The translations under genes and the position numbers were made by a program. From assembly GCA_903970615.1 (NCBI GenBank), contig CAJCJH010000085.1, forward strand, positions 1 through 64,000: a stretch of DNA of 64,000 nucleotides. The letters run 5' to 3'. The notes beneath the pieces were generated by a model. That model did no database searches and had not been told where the DNA came from. It was given only the letters and a program-made list of their open reading frames with translations. The stretch is from Rhodospirillales bacterium (GTDB lineage Bacteria; Pseudomonadota; Gammaproteobacteria; Nevskiales; Nevskiaceae). Below, in pieces: positions 37,034-47,735 of this stretch (the stretch's first letter is position 1; each line of letters begins with the position of its first letter).

Positions 37034-38841
37034 GGTGGCGCGCCTGCGCTGCTGACGTTCAACGTGGGCGTGCCGACGGCGCGATCGAGATCGGCCAGCA
37101 CCATCAGCGTGCGCACGCCGACATTGCCGGTGCCGCTGAGTCCATGCGCAGTCTGGAACTGCCGGACTGCTTCGACCAGCCCGCGATCGAAGCGATCCGA
37201 CACTGGCGGCGTCAGCTTTTCACCCTTCACCTGCGCCAGCCGCATGCGCAGCCAGCGCACGTTTTCGTTGCGGGATTTCGGCGCGATCACGAGGTCGTCG
37301 ATTTCCTTGCGCCATAGCAGCAAATATTCGCCAGTCCACAGGTTGCCGATTTCCGCGATCGCCAGCCGCAGCGGACCATTCGCGGTTTCCAGCACCGCAT
37401 GGCCATCGTCGAGCCCGCGCAGCAGCACGTATTGCTCCGGCCCTTCGGGCCATTGCAGCGTGAGAATGGCGGGCCGATTGATCGCCGCCAGCGTGTCCCA
37501 GTCGCCTTCCGCGCGATAGCAGCCGAGCTTGCTGTCGGCCAGCGCGCGGCAGACGTTATCGCCGCGATTGATGTGCAGCGTGTCGTCCCACAAACCGATC
37601 AGCCGCGACATCACCACTGGCAGCGGTTGCGCGGTCGCACGCAAGGCGCCGATATCGACATCTACCGGCGTCTTCGAAAGCGCAGACGCGGCATTGATCG
37701 CAGCATTCGTCGCCACAGCTTTCGGCTCGGGCGTGGATGAGGTGCTGGCTGTGGGAATTGCTGATGAACTTCCAGCAGAAACGGCCGCAGCACTGGAAGC
37801 AGACGCCGCCGGACTCACGGATTCAGCAGACTCGGGCGATGCCGCATTCGGCACCGCTGCCGGCGCAGCTTTTGGTTTGTGGCCCAGCAGTTCCAGCGCA
37901 ATCACACCGGCCACGATCAAGGTCGCAATCGCCAATGCGGCTTCCACATAGAGCAAAGGCAGGCGGCGCGGCAGCAGTTGCAGCAGCTTGCGCTGCCAAC
38001 TCGGCTTGCGCTGTTCGAGGCCAAGCGCTTCGGCCGCAGCCTGGTTCACCACTTCCGGCGTCACCGTGCGCAGGCCGCGCGCGTAAGCGCCGAGCAGGGC
38101 GCGATCGCAGACGATGTTGATCAAGCGCGGAATGCCCTGCGTGTATTGATGCACACGGCGGATCGCCGCATGCGTGAACAGATCGGCCGCACCGTTGGCG
38201 ACGCGCAGACGATGCACGATATAGCGTTCCGTATCCGAAGCCAGCAGTGGTGAAAGGCGCGCACGCGCGGTGATGCGGCTCGCCAGCTGACGCAGGTCCG
38301 CACGTTCCAGCAGCGTCGCCAGTTCCGGCTGCCCCACCAGCATGATGCGCAGCAGCTTCTCTTTGTCCGTTTCCAGATTGGTTAGCAGCCGCACCTGTTC
38401 GAGCACGCCCGGCGCGAGGTTCTGCGCTTCATCGATGATCAGCACCGTGCGCCGGCCAGCGGCGTGGACCTTCAGCAGATGCTCATTCAGCGCATCCACC
38501 AGCGTCTTGATCGACGTCGCCGCCTGCGGGTACTTCACGCCGAGTTCATCGCAGATCGAGGCCACGAACTCCAGCTCGTTCTGCCGCGGGTTGTGGATCA
38601 TCGCCACATCCACATCGTCCAGCTTCTGCGCCAGCAGCGAACGCACGATAGTGGTTTTGCCGGTGCCCACTTCGCCAGTCAGCTGCACAAAGCCGCCGTA
38701 TTGCCCGGTGCCGTATAACAGGTGCCCGAGCGCCTCCTGATGGCCCGCGCTCAGGTACAGGAAACTCGGGTCCGGCGCGATCGAAAACGGCGGCTCGCGG
38801 AGATTGAAATAAGCGGCGTACAAGGCGTGCGTGGGCTTCAA
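37030..38841 (-). CDS. gspA: General secretion pathway ATPase GspA/ExeA
   Basis: A 603-residue AAA-type ATPase of the ExeA family. YFNLREPPFSIAPDPSFLYLS (in parts) starts the protein. The Walker A motif is TGEVGTGKTTIVRSLL and Walker B is TVLIIDEAQNL. A transmembrane helix around residue 300 (LALAIATLIVAGVIALELL-type stretch) separates it from a periplasmic part. That part holds a C39-like region and a C-terminal peptidoglycan-binding domain (GLVEAVRQFQTAHGLSGTG). With GspB it remodels peptidoglycan for the type II secretion channel. The other gsp genes are not in the window. Confidence 0.9.
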   Translation of the reverse strand: MKPTHALYAAYFNLREPPFSIAPDPSFLYLSAGHQEALGHLLYGTGQYGGFVQLTGEVGTGKTTIVRSLLAQKLDDVDVAMIHNPRQNELEFVASICDELGVKYPQAATSIKTLVDALNEHLLKVHAAGRRTVLIIDEAQNLAPGVLEQVRLLTNLETDKEKLLRIMLVGQPELATLLERADLRQLASRITARARLSPLLASDTERYIVHRLRVANGAADLFTHAAIRRVHQYTQGIPRLINIVCDRALLGAYARGLRTVTPEVVNQAAAEALGLEQRKPSWQRKLLQLLPRRLPLLYVEAALAIATLIVAGVIALELLGHKPKAAPAAVPNAASPESAESVSPAASASSAAAVSAGSSSAIPTASTSSTPEPKAVATNAAINAASALSKTPVDVDIGALRATAQPLPVVMSRLIGLWDDTLHINRGDNVCRALADSKLGCYRAEGDWDTLAAINRPAILTLQWPEGPEQYVLLRGLDDGHAVLETANGPLRLAIAEIGNLWTGEYLLLWRKEIDDLVIAPKSRNENVRWLRMRLAQVKGEKLTPPVSDRFDRGLVEAVRQFQTAHGLSGTGNVGVRTLMVLADLDRAVGTPTLNVSSAGAPP

Positions 38842-38914
38842 TTAGGGCGCGGGAGAGCGGCGGTCAGTATATCGCCGCCTCCGTGATCAGATGAGTTCGC
38901 GTCACTGATGGGTT

Positions 38915-39388
38915 TTAGTCGGATGTAGCGCCGCGCAGCATCTCCACATGCCAGATGCCATCTTCCAGATACGGCTCGCCAAGAGTGACGAACCCGAAGG
39001 CCTGATAGAACCGCTCCAACCGCTGCTGCGCGCCGATACGGATCGGCGCCTTGGGGAAGCGCTGCATCGTGCCATCGAGTGCTTCGCGCATCAGCCGCTG
39101 GCCCAGCCCCAGCCCGCGCAGCGATTCCGGCACCAGCACACGGCCGATCGAAGCCTCGGCGTACTTCAGGCCCGGCGGCAGCACGCGCGCATACGCCAGC
39201 AGTTCATCCAACGCGTTGAAGCCGCACAGATGCACACTCGCCGCATCCAGCCCGTCCATGTCCTGGAACACGCACTGCTGTTCCACCACGAAAACCTGGG
39301 TACGCAGCCGCAGCAGCGCGTAAAGCCGATCGAGCGATAGCGCCGACCAGCCCAGCCAGCGCCAGTGAATCTCCAGCGGTTGGTTCAT
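38915..39388 (-). CDS. GNAT acetyltransferase, ElaA family
   Basis: A 157-residue GNAT enzyme. It has the ElaA start IHWRWLGWSALSLDRLYALLRLR (in parts) and QVFVVEQQCVFQDMDGLD, then the acetyl-CoA binding motif IGRVLVPESLRGLGLGQRLMREAL and the late block GAQQRLERFYQAFGFV. The frame stays open upstream to 39625, but the conserved N-terminus begins at the ATG at 39388. ElaA relatives are predicted N-acetyltransferases; the substrate is not known. Confidence 0.87.
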   Translation of the reverse strand: MNQPLEIHWRWLGWSALSLDRLYALLRLRTQVFVVEQQCVFQDMDGLDAASVHLCGFNALDELLAYARVLPPGLKYAEASIGRVLVPESLRGLGLGQRLMREALDGTMQRFPKAPIRIGAQQRLERFYQAFGFVTLGEPYLEDGIWHVEMLRGATSD

Positions 39389-39916
39389 GATGAAGATGAA
39401 TTCCAGAGGTCGATTGCGCCGGCCAGACCATCGCTCCCCGCGCGGTTCACTGCCCGGCCAAGCCCGCCCCGCTGGCCGGAAGAGTGGATTGCGCGGGTAT
39501 TGTGCCGCCGATCTGCCCGCAAGTCGCCCGCGATGTGCATGCAAAGTGCCTGCGATGTGAGGACAGATCAACCTCGATGTGCCTGCACATCGCCCTCGAT
39601 CAAGCGGGACACTAAGCGCGGTCAAGAGGATAACCGCCTGCGATGTGCAGGTTAATCGCCAGTGTGACCGGCCGGCATCTTTGAAGGCTTACGGGAACCG
39701 ATATAGCGATAGATGTTGTGGGCTTTAACCACACCTGCACTGGCTGGTGCGAATACCTCACGCAGCTTAAGCTTCCGGCGCTGGGCGTCAGCGCGCGTTG
39801 AGCGTGCGGCATTCAGACTTGAGATGTCAGCAAGTGCCGGCAGGCAAGGCCGGAGTGGGGGCATCATGCAAATCAGCGTTGCTGCCGGTCGAAATGGATA
39901 TGGGAAAGTAAAGACG
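39389..39916. other. 528-base non-coding interval with a tandem repeat
   Basis: Between the divergent ElaA-type and ECF sigma genes I see no credible coding region. Frames through it have no homology and break family starts. It holds the 22-bp repeat array (39509-39662). The stretch from 39663 to 39916 precedes the sigma factor and presumably carries its promoter, which I could not place with confidence. Confidence 0.6.
39509..39662. repeat. Degenerate 22-bp tandem repeat, seven units
   Basis: Units start at 39509, 39531, 39553, 39575, 39597, 39619 and 39641, each exactly 22 bases. Four begin CGATGTG and one CGATCTGC; the later half tends to (A)ATCGCC(T/C). The units at 39597 and 39619 are the most diverged. 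The unit at 39575 contains a perfect palindrome, CGATGTGC-CT-GCACATCG. The 22-base period is not a multiple of three, so it is not coding; it equals about two helical turns. Confidence 0.78.
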
Positions 39917-40471
39917 ATGATGATCGAGGACAATCGCGCTGAGCAGGGTTTGGCCGACGCCCCGGCAAACTCCTCGAAGCTCGTCACCGAACTTTATTCG
40001 GATCTGAAACGCCTCGCGCACCGCGAGCGCGTGCGGGTGGGTTCGCCGCCGACCTTGCAGACCACGGCGCTGATCCACGAGGCCTATCTGAAGCTGCATC
40101 GCGGCGGCGTCTGGAACGATCGCATGCATTTCATGCGTGCGGCAGCCACAGCCATGCGGCAGGTGCTGGTGGATGCGGCGCGTGCGCGGCTCACCTTGAA
40201 GCGCGGCGAGGGCGTGCATCCACTGGAACTGGAAGACGAGCACATCGGCAATCTGGCGCAGATGTCTGACGACATCATCGTCAACATCGACGATGCCTTG
40301 CAGAAACTCGGCGATCTCAGCCCGCGGCTGGCGCAAGTGGTGGAATGCCGCTTCTTCGCCGGCTACACCGAAGCGGAAACCGCGCAGGCGCTGGAAGTGA
40401 CCAGCCGCACGATCGAGCGCGACTGGGTCAAGGCCAAGGCCTGGCTGTATCAGGAACTCAGGCCCCTCTGA
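39917..40471 (+). CDS. ECF sigma factor, kinase-linked type (TIGR02999-like)
   Basis: A 184-residue extracytoplasmic-function sigma factor. Region 2 is seen in KLVTELYSDLKRLAHRERVR and TTALIHEAYLKLHRG and HFMRAAATAMRQVLVDAARAR (in parts). Region 4 is VVECRFFAGYTEAETAQALEV with TSRTIERDWVKAKAWLYQEL as the recognition helix. The subgroup with RQVLVDAARAR is often encoded near Ser/Thr kinases and lacks an anti-sigma factor; EcfK of Xanthomonas citri, activated by kinase PknS, is an example. A kinase gene lies 3 kb away. The frame extends upstream to 39713, but the ATG at 39917 has GGGAAAG nearby and gives the family length. Confidence 0.87.
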   Translation: MMIEDNRAEQGLADAPANSSKLVTELYSDLKRLAHRERVRVGSPPTLQTTALIHEAYLKLHRGGVWNDRMHFMRAAATAMRQVLVDAARARLTLKRGEGVHPLELEDEHIGNLAQMSDDIIVNIDDALQKLGDLSPRLAQVVECRFFAGYTEAETAQALEVTSRTIERDWVKAKAWLYQELRPL

Positions 40472-41036
40472 GCATCGCTGGCGCGGGCGGCAGGAAACCG
40501 GTGTCGAGCCAGTAGCGGCCCGGATCATTCGCATCTATCAGTACACCGACCGTCTGCCGCTGTGCCAGCGATGCTTGAGGATCGATCAGCATCGGATCGC
40601 TGACGAAGCGCCATTGCTTGCCGTCACGCGGATTACGCCAGCAGGCCACGATCACATACGGCCGCGCACTCGGCAGATTGCTGGTAGTGCCGATCATGGT
40701 CCGCTCCACCGTCAAACTACCGGCGACGATGCGAACGCCGTGCTCGGCGAGCCAGCGACGATCGGTCAACTGGCGGAATCCGCGAATCATCGTGAATGTG
40801 CCGATGCCAGCTAACAGCAGGCCAAGCGCACCGAAAATCGATGCGGGCAGCCAGTAAGCGAAGGTGGCTGAATCACCAGCAAAAGCTGGCATCTGCATCG
40901 AATGAGCTGGCGCTTCGAGCGTATGACGCGCGCGCTGAATGGCATTTGAAGCAACGCCGCCGAAGGCCGCGCCGAAGACGATTATCAGCATGCCGGTGAT
41001 CAGCGAGACGCGCGCCGCGAAAGTTGGTGGCTTCAT
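40458..41036 (-). CDS. DUF3592-like membrane protein
   Basis: A 192-residue protein with two predicted membrane helices (VSLITGMLIIVFGAAFGGVA near residue 10-30 and FAYWLPASIFGALGLLLAGIGTF, in parts, near residue 65-85). A soluble segment follows with a beta-rich pattern (GVRIVAGSLTVERT, YVIVACWRNPRDGKQWRFVSD, in parts, VGVLIDANDPGRYWLD). The order of helices, beta strands and final DP-x-Y motif recalls DUF3592, found near the membrane of many bacteria; the link is tentative. The start at 41036 lies 10 bases after the upstream secreted-protein gene, so it is in that operon. Its 3' end overlaps the end of the sigma gene by 14 bases. Confidence 0.65.
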   Translation of the reverse strand: MKPPTFAARVSLITGMLIIVFGAAFGGVASNAIQRARHTLEAPAHSMQMPAFAGDSATFAYWLPASIFGALGLLLAGIGTFTMIRGFRQLTDRRWLAEHGVRIVAGSLTVERTMIGTTSNLPSARPYVIVACWRNPRDGKQWRFVSDPMLIDPQASLAQRQTVGVLIDANDPGRYWLDTGFLPPAPAMLRGA

Positions 41037-41046
41037 GGCCTGATTG

Positions 41047-41598
41047 TTAGGGATACGGTGCCGCGCAGGCGGCGACATAGCCGGCGGAACGCAGCGCCTC
41101 GCAAGCGAGTTGTGCCGAGGCTGGACACGCGGCCGAAGGCAAGCTTTGCGACGACGGCCTTAGGTCCATCTGGCACTGCAAAGTTTGCAGCAGGCTTGCC
41201 GCACAGCGTTGCCCGTACTGCTGCTTTGCTTTGCCGGCTTCCGGATAAAACCACGCCACGCAGGGTTCGGCTTGCACGGCGGCGGCGAAGGCCGGGCTGG
41301 CGATCAACGCCGCAGCATCGTTGTGCGACCAATCCACTTTCGATGACGCTTCGTCGATCGCGCAATTCAGACGCGCATCGCGTGCCTGCATCTGTGAACA
41401 GAGGAAAAATGCACGATCGCTGCCGCACTGAAGCTCCTCGTCCGCTGCGGAGGAAATTTCCGGTACGGGCTCGCAGCCGATCATCTTTAGCACCTTCAGC
41501 TGCGTGGCCAGCGAGGTGTTTTGCGGAATCACTGCGCCTTGTGCAGTCATCGTCAATGCAAGCAACGGCAGCGTCACCAGCCAAATGTTTATCGGCAT
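41047..41598 (-). CDS. Secreted cysteine-rich protein of unknown family (paralogue A)
   Basis: A 183-residue protein with an N-terminal signal peptide (hydrophobic WLVTLPLLALTMTAQGA, cut near residue 22). Ten cysteines lie at 42, 58, 67, 79, 113, 132, 142, 158, 166 and 178. I recognise no named family. The spacing at 42-58-67-79 and at 132-142-158-166-178 reproduces, with one one-residue difference, the protein encoded at 42613-43515, so the two are paralogues. Residues around the cysteines also match (VLKMIGC against VLRIYGC). It is likely periplasmic or extracellular and disulfide-bonded. It forms a minus-strand operon with the genes at 41628 and 40458. Confidence 0.72.
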   Translation of the reverse strand: MPINIWLVTLPLLALTMTAQGAVIPQNTSLATQLKVLKMIGCEPVPEISSAADEELQCGSDRAFFLCSQMQARDARLNCAIDEASSKVDWSHNDAAALIASPAFAAAVQAEPCVAWFYPEAGKAKQQYGQRCAASLLQTLQCQMDLRPSSQSLPSAACPASAQLACEALRSAGYVAACAAPYP

Positions 41599-41627
41599 GT
41601 GCTACTCGCATTGATCCAATCGAACGC

Positions 41628-42368
41628 CTAATTCACCGGCGTCAACTGACAGCCGTTGTACCACCAGTTGCCGTTGCCTTTGAGCACAACGGTCGCCGAG
41701 GACTGCTTCGGGGTCGGCTGCAGGATCCCGGCAACGCTTACTGGTGCGGAGTTCCCCGGCAGCGGTGTTTGCAATGTACCCAGAAGCGGCAGGTCGCTGG
41801 GCTGATTTCCGTAGGGTGTGCCGGCGTGTACTTCTGCGGTGACAACGACGGGAGTGCCCGCGTCGGTCACCGAGCAGTCGAGAATCACTGCATGCGGCAT
41901 CGGTATGTTGGGGTTGTTGGCGTTGAAGTACAACTCCAGTTCGACATACGAAAACGGCTCACCCTTCAGCATCGCCGAGTTATGACTGTTGCCGCCGTTG
42001 CCGGTCTGTAGGATGTCAGCCGCCGTCGTAAACACCGTGACGATCGGTGAGTTGAGCGCATCACCGAAGCCGATCTGCAAGGGCGGCGCGCCTGCATTGC
42101 CTGGCAGATTGACCGACGCCATCAAGGCCTGCTTGGCCGGAGGCGACAGGAATGGCGGCAGCTTCAAGGCCGGCTTCTGCACCATCATGGGACCCTTTGC
42201 GTGCGCCAGCGGCGTCTGCACCGGGCCATCAAACGCGAATACCGGCGCGTGCTGCGGCTGCGGCGCGGACATTGTTCGTGGCTGAGCAGCGGCAAGACTG
42301 CTGGCGAGCGCAGGCAGTAGCAGGGTGATGGTTGCAAGCTGGCTTGCGCATCTGCGAAATCGGGTCAT
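41628..42368 (-). CDS. Secreted protein of unknown function
   Basis: A 246-residue exported protein. The ATG at 42368 has GGAG at good spacing; the frame runs on to 42404 without a better start. The signal peptide is basic then hydrophobic (ITLLLPALASSLAAAQ), ending near residue 28. A Pro/Gln/Ala-rich segment follows, then a probable beta-rich domain (GDALNSPIVTVFTTAADILQ, SYVELELYFNANN, PVVVTAEVHAGTPYG, SATVVLKGNGNWWYNGCQ, each in parts). Only two cysteines are in the mature part. It looks like a carbohydrate- or surface-associated beta-sandwich, but this is a guess. It is first in the minus-strand operon, 29 bases before the cysteine-rich gene. Confidence 0.65.
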   Translation of the reverse strand: MTRFRRCASQLATITLLLPALASSLAAAQPRTMSAPQPQHAPVFAFDGPVQTPLAHAKGPMMVQKPALKLPPFLSPPAKQALMASVNLPGNAGAPPLQIGFGDALNSPIVTVFTTAADILQTGNGGNSHNSAMLKGEPFSYVELELYFNANNPNIPMPHAVILDCSVTDAGTPVVVTAEVHAGTPYGNQPSDLPLLGTLQTPLPGNSAPVSVAGILQPTPKQSSATVVLKGNGNWWYNGCQLTPVN

Positions 42369-42382
42369 GTTCGTCTCCGTGG

Positions 42383-42405
42383 AATGCCGGCGCAATGCCG
42401 GCATT
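42383..42405. promoter_or_regulatory. Palindrome in the divergent promoter region
   Basis: AATGCCGGC is repeated directly, the second copy forming the perfect 12-bp palindrome AATGCCGGCATT at 42394-42405. It lies in the 244-base region between the divergent secreted-protein genes, just upstream of the ribosome-binding site of the minus-strand gene. It may be an operator; there is no direct proof. Confidence 0.35.
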
Positions 42406-42612
42406 ACTCACAAGAACGGCAAAGCCAGGCGAGTTCCGACATGCGGCTTCCGCTTACGGGTGCGAAATGCTGATGTCGGCTTTTACGGCGGCTTCGCGTT
42501 TATCCAGATATCGGGCAGCGATCGGGAACTGGCGCGAAAGCTCAGCAAGCCTTTATTGAGGCCGCGCCGCGTTTCGATCTGACGTTATTTGCGACCTCAC
42601 CGGAGTCTTGCA

Positions 42613-43515
42613 GTGAACACATCCAAGTCGTTGGCCAATCAATCATCGATCCATAACACCGTGCAGACATCGCGTGGCTGGCAGCGAACAAGGCTTTTTG
42701 CGCTGACGGCGGCGATAGCGCTAACGTGTGCATTCGCGTCGATGTCGAATCCCGCGCATGCGCAAAATCAGCCGCCAGCATCGATTGGCCCGATGCGTTC
42801 GCAAGCTGCGCAAACGCCAGCGCCTTCGCCGGCGATGACCCCGCGTTATGAAACCGCACAACCGAATCAGCCGCTGCAGATGAATCGAGGTCCGCTGATG
42901 CAGATGCAAACCAGGCATCTTCCAGCCGGTGCCTACATCGTGAGTTTCAGCGACGAAGTGTTGAGGATTTACGGCTGTACGCGCACAGCGCTCGCCGCTA
43001 ATGACGCGACTTCGACATGGGCCTGCCCTTACTGGCGCGGCATGTTCGTCTGCGAGGAATTGCGTTTGCAGGGAGATGTTCATCAATGCCAGAAATTGCC
43101 GATATCGGCCGCATCGCTGCCGCCCGCTCAGGCGGCGAACTCGAATACGGGCAACGATCCCTGCACGCAAGATCCGAAATCGCTCGCTTGCCAGATGGAG
43201 CAGGACTCAGCAATGGCGGGCGCGCTGAGCAACGCGCTGGGCGACTTCGGCCAGCAGATATCGGACGCGGCGGATGCGGCCTGCGTAATCGGCAACGCTT
43301 CGCCAGACATGCTGCCGACCAACCCTGAAAGCAGCGTCAAGCCACCCGTGGCGCAACGTCGTGTTTGCGCCGGAGCCGTGCTGACCGATCTGCACTGCAA
43401 GGTCGAGAGCTTGTCCGCTGATCCGAAGTCGCCCGATCTCGCCACCTGCCTGCAGCCTGGCAGCGCAATGTGCGCGGCATTCCATGTTCCGGGACTCATC
43501 AATAAATGTGAGTGA
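42613..43515 (+). CDS. Secreted cysteine-rich protein of unknown family (paralogue B)
   Basis: A 300-residue exported protein. The GTG at 42613 has GGAG eight bases upstream; the frame reaches back to a TTG at 42589. The signal peptide contains LFALTAAIALTCAFASMS and ends at AHA-Q50. A disordered Pro/Gln/Met-rich stretch runs to about residue 100. The cysteine-rich domain then has Cys at 122, 138, 147, 159, 184, 193, 224, 252, 262, 279, 287 and 299. The 122-159 and 252-299 groups match the spacing of the protein at 41047-41598. The pair 184/193 is extra. Probably periplasmic or secreted; function unknown. Confidence 0.72.
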   Translation: MNTSKSLANQSSIHNTVQTSRGWQRTRLFALTAAIALTCAFASMSNPAHAQNQPPASIGPMRSQAAQTPAPSPAMTPRYETAQPNQPLQMNRGPLMQMQTRHLPAGAYIVSFSDEVLRIYGCTRTALAANDATSTWACPYWRGMFVCEELRLQGDVHQCQKLPISAASLPPAQAANSNTGNDPCTQDPKSLACQMEQDSAMAGALSNALGDFGQQISDAADAACVIGNASPDMLPTNPESSVKPPVAQRRVCAGAVLTDLHCKVESLSADPKSPDLATCLQPGSAMCAAFHVPGLINKCE

Positions 43516-43609
43516 CGAATGCACTGTCTCTGAAACCCAGTTTTTGTTGATGTCGGTGATGATCGCTGGCTTTGAGCACAGTCTTCAAAGCAGTCGTCAG
43601 CACAACAAT

Positions 43610-46057
<2,448 letters not shown>

Positions 46058-46305
46058 TTTTTTGCGTCCCTAATGTTTATTTGTTTCTTTGGCGTCTCTC
46101 TGGCGCATTCAACATCGCATCATCCGGCTAGGCTAACCCGGATCAACAAGCGGGCGTTCTGCTCGATAATTTCAGGTGCGAAATCCGCCGCTCATTCATC
46201 AGCAAATAAAACGTCGAAGCGGCCGGATCACCGACATCCGCCTTGAATCTCGTTCGAATATTCCGGGTCGTTTGCGATTGGAGACGAATACGTTAGTCTT
46301 TGCGA

Positions 46306-47139
46306 ATGAACCTGAGAAACGCGCGTTATTTTGTAGTAGCAATAATCTTTGCTTGCGGTGTTACGCAGGCCGACAGAGTTGCCGTCGAGGCCCATGAACG
46401 GCTCAAGGCGGCGGTGGAAAGTTCCAGCCGGCCGGAGGCGGATCGTTTGCGCGATCGCTATCGCCATCCCCTGCAAACGCTAGAATTCTTTGGCATCCAG
46501 CCGGATATGACGGTCGTGGAAATTTGGCCGGGCACTGGCTGGTATACGGAAATTCTGGCGCCGTATCTCGGCGATGGCGGCCGTTATTACGCGGCAACTC
46601 CGGCAGCAAGCCTGCCGGATGCGTCCGACGAAACCCGTCAGGCTGTGGCGCAATTGAAGACCAAGCTGACGTCCGATCCGGAACGATTCGGCAAGCCGGT
46701 GCTAACCGAATTCCGGCCGCCGATGCGCACCGAAATCGCACCTGCCGAAAGTGCAGACATGGTGCTGAGTTTCCGCAACGTCCACAACTGGATCGCGGGC
46801 GATTACGAGCAGGCGGCGTTCAATGCGTTCTTCGCAGCACTCAAGCCCGGCGGTACGCTCGGCATCGTCGAGCATCGCGGCAAGTCCGGCGAAACTATCG
46901 ATGAGATGAAGCAAAGCGGTTACGTCACCGAGGCTTATGTGATCGCGCTGGCGCAGAACGCCGGCTTCAAATTCGTCGCCAGTTCCAACATCAACAACAA
47001 TCCGAAGGATACGAAGAATTATCCGAAAGGCGTCTGGACTTTGCCGCCGGTGCTGCGTGAAGGCGAGCAGGATCGGGCGAAATACCTGGCGATTGGCGAG
47101 TCGGACCGGATGACGTTGAAGTTCGTCAAGCCGCGTTAG
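46306..47139 (+). CDS. Exported methyltransferase-like protein
   Basis: A 277-residue protein with an N-terminal signal peptide (ARYFVVAIIFACGVTQA, cut near residue 23). A Rossmann methyltransferase-like fold follows: motif I is TVVEIWPGTGWYTEILAPYL (in parts), then SADMVLSFRNVHNW, ALKPGGTLGIVEHR and YVTEAYVIALAQNAGF. It resembles COG4798 predicted methyltransferases, which often carry signal peptides. The ATG at 46306 is preferred over a TTG at 46300. Periplasmic location would be unusual for a SAM-dependent enzyme, so it may have a different role. Confidence 0.78.
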   Translation: MNLRNARYFVVAIIFACGVTQADRVAVEAHERLKAAVESSSRPEADRLRDRYRHPLQTLEFFGIQPDMTVVEIWPGTGWYTEILAPYLGDGGRYYAATPAASLPDASDETRQAVAQLKTKLTSDPERFGKPVLTEFRPPMRTEIAPAESADMVLSFRNVHNWIAGDYEQAAFNAFFAALKPGGTLGIVEHRGKSGETIDEMKQSGYVTEAYVIALAQNAGFKFVASSNINNNPKDTKNYPKGVWTLPPVLREGEQDRAKYLAIGESDRMTLKFVKPR

Positions 47140-47150
47140 GCGCTGAGCCT

Positions 47151-47678
47151 ATGAGCTCTTTGCTGCTTCCGTTCATGGTCCTGGCCGCTACCGGCTTTGT
47201 TTTAAGCGTCGCAGCGCATATCTTCGGGTTGCTAGGCAAAATGCCGCCCGGCGGATCACTCGTTATGGGGCTCCACGCAGGTATCTTCGTTGTGTGGTTG
47301 CCAACAGTGTTGGTGGCAAATCGCGTGGCGAGAGGAATAAATCGAAAAGACTTTTGGAAGGTCGTTCTAGCTGGATCTCCGCCTTGGATGCGCTATGCCC
47401 TTTACGGGCTTTTCGCGTATGCCGTTTGCAACTTCGTTCTATTTATTTTGACCGCCGGCGGAAACAACCACGCTTCAAAGGCCGTTACACCTGAAACCAT
47501 TCGTGGTTTCTCCGGCCATTGGATGGTCTTTTACGGGGGAGCTTTCGCTACGCTCTACTCCATTTTGCGCGCGCCCCAACTCTTGCGAGAGCGCCAGTGT
47601 GTCAACGGCCACGCTGTCTCATCAACAAATGCGTATTGCCCGACCTGTGGCAACGCGCTGCACAAACAACCTGATTGA
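47151..47678 (+). CDS. Four-helix membrane protein with C-terminal zinc ribbon
   Basis: A 175-residue protein with about four hydrophobic helices (LLLPFMVLAATGFVLSVAAH, GLHAGIFVVWLPTVLVA, YALYGLFAYAVCNFVLFILTA and a weaker one near residue 125). The C-terminal cytoplasmic segment has CVNGHAVSSTNAYCPTCG, a four-ligand zinc-ribbon pattern (C-x3-H or CxxC type). Codon use is less GC-biased than in neighbouring genes, suggesting a different history. It follows the methyltransferase-like gene by 11 bases. I do not recognise a named family. Confidence 0.68.
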   Translation: MSSLLLPFMVLAATGFVLSVAAHIFGLLGKMPPGGSLVMGLHAGIFVVWLPTVLVANRVARGINRKDFWKVVLAGSPPWMRYALYGLFAYAVCNFVLFILTAGGNNHASKAVTPETIRGFSGHWMVFYGGAFATLYSILRAPQLLRERQCVNGHAVSSTNAYCPTCGNALHKQPD

Positions 47679-47735
47679 TGGCTAACAGGCATTCTATTCG
47701 TCCGATGCTCGTTTTGATCTAAAGCAAGAATTCTC

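Noticed and set aside
39509-39662. Possible CRISPR array
   Set aside because: The 22-bp units are contiguous and diverged, with no unique spacers of constant length and no cas genes nearby.
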